Source: an uncultured Odoribacter sp.
GTDB lineage: Bacteria; Bacteroidota; Bacteroidia; Bacteroidales; Marinifilaceae
Assembly: GCA_934725835.1 (NCBI GenBank)
Contig: CAKVCR010000001.1
Span: forward strand, 13,491 to 77,490
Length of the DNA stretch: 64,000 bases
Reading direction: 5' to 3'
Part shown: one piece after another, positions 62,301 through 64,000 of the stretch
How positions within the stretch are numbered: the stretch's first letter is position 1
How the letters are laid out: each line of letters opens with the position of its first letter
Program-made: the position numbers and the translations under genes
Notes under the pieces: generated by a model
What the model saw: only the letters and a program-made list of their open reading frames with translations
Databases searched by the model: none
What the model was told of the DNA's origin: nothing

Positions 62301-64000
62301 TGACGCTCAGTATAACTATACATTTAAGGGATGGGATGATATCACAAGTGTTGTACTTGCTGCACGTACTGTTACTGCAGAATACACAACAGAAGTAAGA
62401 AAATACACTGTAACTTGGTATTCCAGAGCTGGTTTATCACTTGGAAGCAAAGAAGCATTTTATGGTGATGAAGTTGTATATGATGGTGATTTGCCGACAA
62501 ATACAAGTGAAGAATCTTCTTATGTTTACAATTTGTTTTCTGGTTGGGATAAATCAACTGGATATATAACTGGTGATACAGATGTATACGCAGTATGGAA
62601 AAGAGCTGAACTTCCATCTCCAGGAATGGATTTGAAAGATATGAACGAAGCTCAGTTGTATGCTGTTATTGCTTCTGGTCGTACTGAAAACTACTTTGAG
62701 GCAAAAGACTACATTGATATCAATATTGGACATGATGTATCTTATTCAAATGTTGAAGAAAAAGTATTGCTTGAAAATACATACTTTGATGGCAAAAAAG
62801 CTATTGATTCTGGAATTAAATTGTTTGATGCAAATGAAAGATCATTTACATTAGCAATTGATTTTGAATTTATTGGAACTAATGCCGGAGATACATTGGT
62901 ATCATGTTTTGAGGAAAGCGGAAACGAAGGATTCAGACTTAGATACAGTGCCCAACCAAATATTCAATGGGGTGACAAATCTATAAATGTTGGTTATGGT
63001 CAGCAAAAAGGAATTGTAGTGCTTCGCCATGTAAAAGGTAGCAATCGTCTGTTTATATATGCATACAATGTTCCTACAGGTGCTAACATCTTTGATGATT
63101 CAATAGGATCTTATGAATTAGTTCGTGTCAGAAACACAAATACTGATGCTACTCTTTCATTTGGTGCTGTTAAGTTTTCAGATGGTGGATATGACTATTA
63201 TGGAACTGGTTGGATTAACTGGTGTAAAATCTGGTATCAAGATCTTGGTGCAGATGTCGCATCACGTTTGGCTGCTTGGACTCATGAAACATGGAGGGCT
63301 GAATATTGTGATTCTGGTCGTTATAGACTGGCAGGAGCTACTTCACAAAAATGTAGTGCATCATTCATTCTGAACAATGAGTTACATCATGGTCATCGTA
63401 TGAATGCTACCGATACTAATGTTGGTGGTTGGGATGCTTGTCTCATGCGTAAATTCCTTAATACAAGAGTATACAATGCACTTCCGTTGACATGGCAATC
63501 TATGTTGAAGACTGTAAAAATATCTGCTAGTGCCGGAGATAAATCAACTGAAATTATCACATCTGAAGATAAAATTTACTTAGCTGCTAATAGAGAGCTT
63601 GGTGGATGGACTACAGAACCTTATGTGAATGAAGGTTACGCTATCTCTTGGTTCACTAAGAACTCTATAAGATGTAAATTCCGTGGTCAAATCATACCTG
63701 ATGATGCAACATATTATACATCTAATACAGATCCAACAGCTCTTTCAACTGCCTCAGTAAAACGTGGTGATATTTGGATTAACACCGGAAATCAAGAAAT
63801 TGGATATTACTATATCCCTGCTGACGAAAAAAATAAGCATTATTTCTACGGTGGAAATGACAATATTGTTGCATCTGACGGAGGTTTGTGGCTTCGTGCC
63901 CAGAACTGGTGGGAGCGTTCTCCGAATGCTGGCAACTCTACGAACTTCGTGTATGTCTACTACAACGGCAATCCGGGCAACAGCTACAGCGCTACTAACA
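56344..64000 (+). CDS. Giant receptor-binding protein, partial, at least 2552 aa
   Basis: Open from ATG 56344 (GGGAGG upstream) to the window end. The N-terminal 110 residues resemble a baseplate-attachment domain (RFVFNLTGDWDDLLTFAQFR), then coiled coil (150-240) and Ig-like modules (about 560-850, PTTNLTVDRVTESPLIITTT). Two LamG/concanavalin-like modules lie near 860-1050 and 2119-2302. A leucine-rich stretch (1739-1899: LEELDIRNCHNLTG, LTDLQVASYDNLESL) is followed by two Listeria-Bacteroides repeats (1948-2089: VTFVNSNGDKLYEMW, YTFKGWDD). From about 2306 it is DUF6273/C-lectin-like (GGWDACLMRKFLN, WLRAQNWWERSPNAG). The final codons are AAC/TAC-rich, fitting a diversity-generating retroelement target. 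Confidence 0.88.
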   Translation, partial: MDILVNVANQKLKIATNLKSLVAGTQEFVRFVFNLTGDWDDLLTFAQFRQNGVAYNQYLDDEKSAYLPAEIGTGTCTLMLYGSNKKTIATTNYLILSIDENILVSDANSTEISESLYTQLVTKVNSLTTWNEQNSADLVAKDKELQEQVNKKANQIDLDAEITRAKKAETENSNAIKLKASQSEVDDLALKVTQLENNEVVANLITEAVQKELTQYLESGKLAEMTIQDKSISRKKVDANFETTLVKADNAMQPSVYDPQKLAIDVYSYAQAKADTVQKNLNDVKTELQDGYKLTDTLVYNKIGDAIRGAVSLSRTYAQALLADYKAFTIEIRDSLPVTGESLTFYLIPNKAHTGYDKYWWITDSEGNSKWDVFGSATTLVVTELPEVGDEDTDYILKSSSGCLYYKYIDGNWNVVAGSIADVVSKLPETGNEFTDYYVLNESGSYVHHRWINGSFREIGGNSYTKDELDTMIVKINDSISTANDNIARLGNKTDATDLNVSSLSKAVTSLQQELSNLDVEGYTYYATYNTDGLFQLIEVKDDVETVKSQFTIKGGGGGDIKPTTNLTVDRVTESPLIITTTDKAEIKILFSCTDADGEFIDANYVWKSGNNTVLSGALVQGTNKFDLSDYVTVGTQKFTLTVTDETGNMVVKAWTVQVVDVRLESTFSDRYTYPAGKTVNFTYTPYGSISKDVHIKLDGVEIASVSTSASGTLQSYTLPAQEHGAHLLECYVTAVVNNKTIETEHIYKDIIWFDENSDVPVIGCIYRHDHYGNVAAKQYNTTSIPYVVYDPNTDAPSVTLEIDGKVNSTLSLSQAYNTWAYKTDVVAIHTLVIKCKNTFVTIKLDVKELGIDINPVTGGLAFDFNPTGYSNSSENRLWKDKNTGVAMSVSDNFDWSNGGYQIDDEGNQYFCVKAGTSAVIDYNLFGRDASLYGAEFKAVFKVTNVQKIDATFLSCQADSTVVGLQMNAHEAYLKSSIDSLYVPYSEEDIIEFEYNINTINTEDSDATSIIMSYEDGVGARPMIYDSTHRLYQYAPVPITIGSPYCDVHIYRMKAYEAALSDSDILSNFIADSRDSDTMISRYDRNQIYNENNELTPESVAAACPDLRVIKIEAPYFTNDKKDFVKNTSMECIYKNGDPVLDNWKFTNCYHAGQGTTSNEYGYAGRNIDVICCFDGIHQATGKIKLDPNYITQLVLGDGTKYTDGKGKVSLTRNSVPNNWWNFKVNIASSENANNALLQKRFNDYLPYQSLGNKRDSKVKNSMEFVNCVIFIKENNPDVSTHREFADTNWHFYAIGNMGDSKKTDNSRAYDPTDMNEFCVEISDNTLDNSTFQTGVTDSKGKMVYPISTSQWKAGNKAYDALYNDWDGSFEFRYDCCGDSKDGVSTSSDEEKEAQRLKNKQVWREFYEWVITSSDENFVNEYNDWCIESSMLYLYLFTERYTMIDNRAKNTFWHFAKTGNFHAVKHPKTTMLHTYCELVGSEYVKTSDTSVSSGKTYYTEYAFDLWDYDNDTALGINNSGELTMSYGKEDIDYKTDGVPSSGYIFNAAESVFWCRTRDLMKSKLSTLYQSISANCWSANHLINEFDAWQEQFPEELWRLDIERKYYRTYQGGGLNGTPTTRFLSEMMNGRKKYQRRQWERDQEAYVGTKYLTSTVRADQIMFRCNTPTGSDIVVKPNYTLHIVPYSDMYLSVMFGNSSPTQVRAKAGIEYEIECPYTTMDDTAVLIYCASRIQELNDLSACYIHDNDFSKATKIRKLVIGNTTEGYGNSFLTTLNLGANKILEELDIRNCHNLTGSINLSNCGNLVKLYAEGTILTGVLFATNGKIAIAHLPATINSMTMRNLNYLTDLQVASYDNLESLTVENSIVDELSIVRIALKTLQTLRLIGINWTLSDTTLLNQILKMSNSMLSGSVYVSGQIRNQELLKYENAWGDLEVTYDPQNLVPQYLVTFVNSNGDKLYEMWVDRGAAPEDPVSAGYIQTPTLPSDAQYNYTFKGWDDITSVVLAARTVTAEYTTEVRKYTVTWYSRAGLSLGSKEAFYGDEVVYDGDLPTNTSEESSYVYNLFSGWDKSTGYITGDTDVYAVWKRAELPSPGMDLKDMNEAQLYAVIASGRTENYFEAKDYIDINIGHDVSYSNVEEKVLLENTYFDGKKAIDSGIKLFDANERSFTLAIDFEFIGTNAGDTLVSCFEESGNEGFRLRYSAQPNIQWGDKSINVGYGQQKGIVVLRHVKGSNRLFIYAYNVPTGANIFDDSIGSYELVRVRNTNTDATLSFGAVKFSDGGYDYYGTGWINWCKIWYQDLGADVASRLAAWTHETWRAEYCDSGRYRLAGATSQKCSASFILNNELHHGHRMNATDTNVGGWDACLMRKFLNTRVYNALPLTWQSMLKTVKISASAGDKSTEIITSEDKIYLAANRELGGWTTEPYVNEGYAISWFTKNSIRCKFRGQIIPDDATYYTSNTDPTALSTASVKRGDIWINTGNQEIGYYYIPADEKNKHYFYGGNDNIVASDGGLWLRAQNWWERSPNAGNSTNFVYVYYNGNPGNSYSATN
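63900..64000 (+). other. Putative variable region (VR) of a diversity-generating retroelement, partial
   Basis: The last 100 nt code WERSPNAGNSTNFVYVYY and on to NGNPGNSYSATN. They hold six AAC, two AAT and three TAC codons and about half G+C by hand count, clearly above the AT-rich gene upstream. Both the C-lectin-type end of the protein and an AAY-rich, GC-shifted 3' end are typical of targets that a retroelement reverse transcriptase rewrites at template adenines. The matching template repeat and RT would lie beyond the window. Confidence 0.55.

Noticed and set aside
1..64000. Stop-codon reassignment
   Set aside because: TAA, TAG (for example at 8359) and TGA (for example at 33532-33534) all end plausible genes, and no long gene has in-frame stops except the tape measure, explained by the intron.

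Overview
This window is part of a large double-stranded DNA tailed phage (Caudoviricetes). Its host is probably a low-GC Firmicute, most likely a gut Clostridium/Lachnospiraceae-type bacterium. The evidence is sigma-A-like promoters (TTGACA, TATAAT), strong AGGAGG ribosome binding sites, AT-rich DNA, a Gram-positive endolysin (tail-lysozyme, CHAP and two SH3 modules), a DUF859-like tail protein, and Listeria-Bacteroides-type repeats in the receptor-binding protein. Translation uses the standard bacterial code; TAA, TAG and TGA all end genes. No tail sheath gene is visible and the spliced tape measure is about 2,700 aa, so a long non-contractile tail is likely. The genome continues beyond both ends of the window.

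Layout. (1) 1-10,385, minus strand: about 26 small early/accessory genes, mostly unrecognised. They include a J-domain protein, an LPD11-like protein, a lipoprotein and membrane-anchored proteins. They are arranged in short operons. Eight of the operons start with nearly the same promoter-leader cassette (TTGACA, 17 bp, TATAAT-like, then a leader with ACAAACACAACTT), and several end in clear terminators. (2) 10,386-11,661: a non-coding divergence region with AT-rich low-complexity DNA, inverted repeats, four CCGAACT repeats and a C-rich stretch. (3) 11,662-18,003, plus strand: a promoter, then translationally coupled genes around a 939-aa protein with the DFDGD motif of two-barrel RNA polymerases (YonO/QDE-1/beta-prime type), then a zinc-finger protein, a terminator, a metallophosphoesterase and an unknown gene. 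(4) 18,030-22,470: a promoter, 21 tRNA genes (17 amino acids; none for Ala, Val or His), a MBL/beta-CASP RNA-processing nuclease gene inside the array, and six copies of a repeated structured RNA element that I do not recognise. (5) 22,522-56,212: the structural and lysis module. It runs from a terminase small-subunit candidate, TerL, portal, protease/scaffold fusion, decoration and major capsid proteins through connectors, major tail protein, tail chaperone position, a tyrosine recombinase, tape measure, Dit, Tal and a DUF859-like protein to holin and endolysin. (6) 56,344 to the right end: one giant receptor-binding protein gene (at least 2,552 codons). It ends in a C-type-lectin/DUF6273-like domain whose last codons look like the variable region of a diversity-generating retroelement.

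How it fits together: host sigma factor probably reads the early minus-strand operons and the promoter of the polymerase operon. The phage polymerase may then transcribe late genes. The tRNAs supply translation, perhaps matured with help from the embedded beta-CASP nuclease, because no CCA ends are encoded. The tape measure gene is interrupted by a 1,036-nt group I intron (39,828-40,863). I could place both splice sites because one 11-nt guide in the intron pairs across both exon ends. The intron carries an antisense zinc-ribbon gene instead of a recognisable homing endonuclease.

The strongest candidates for something undescribed are the repeated RNA elements of the tRNA array, the intron with its antisense gene, the polymerase operon with its zinc-finger partner, and the diversifying receptor protein at the right edge.
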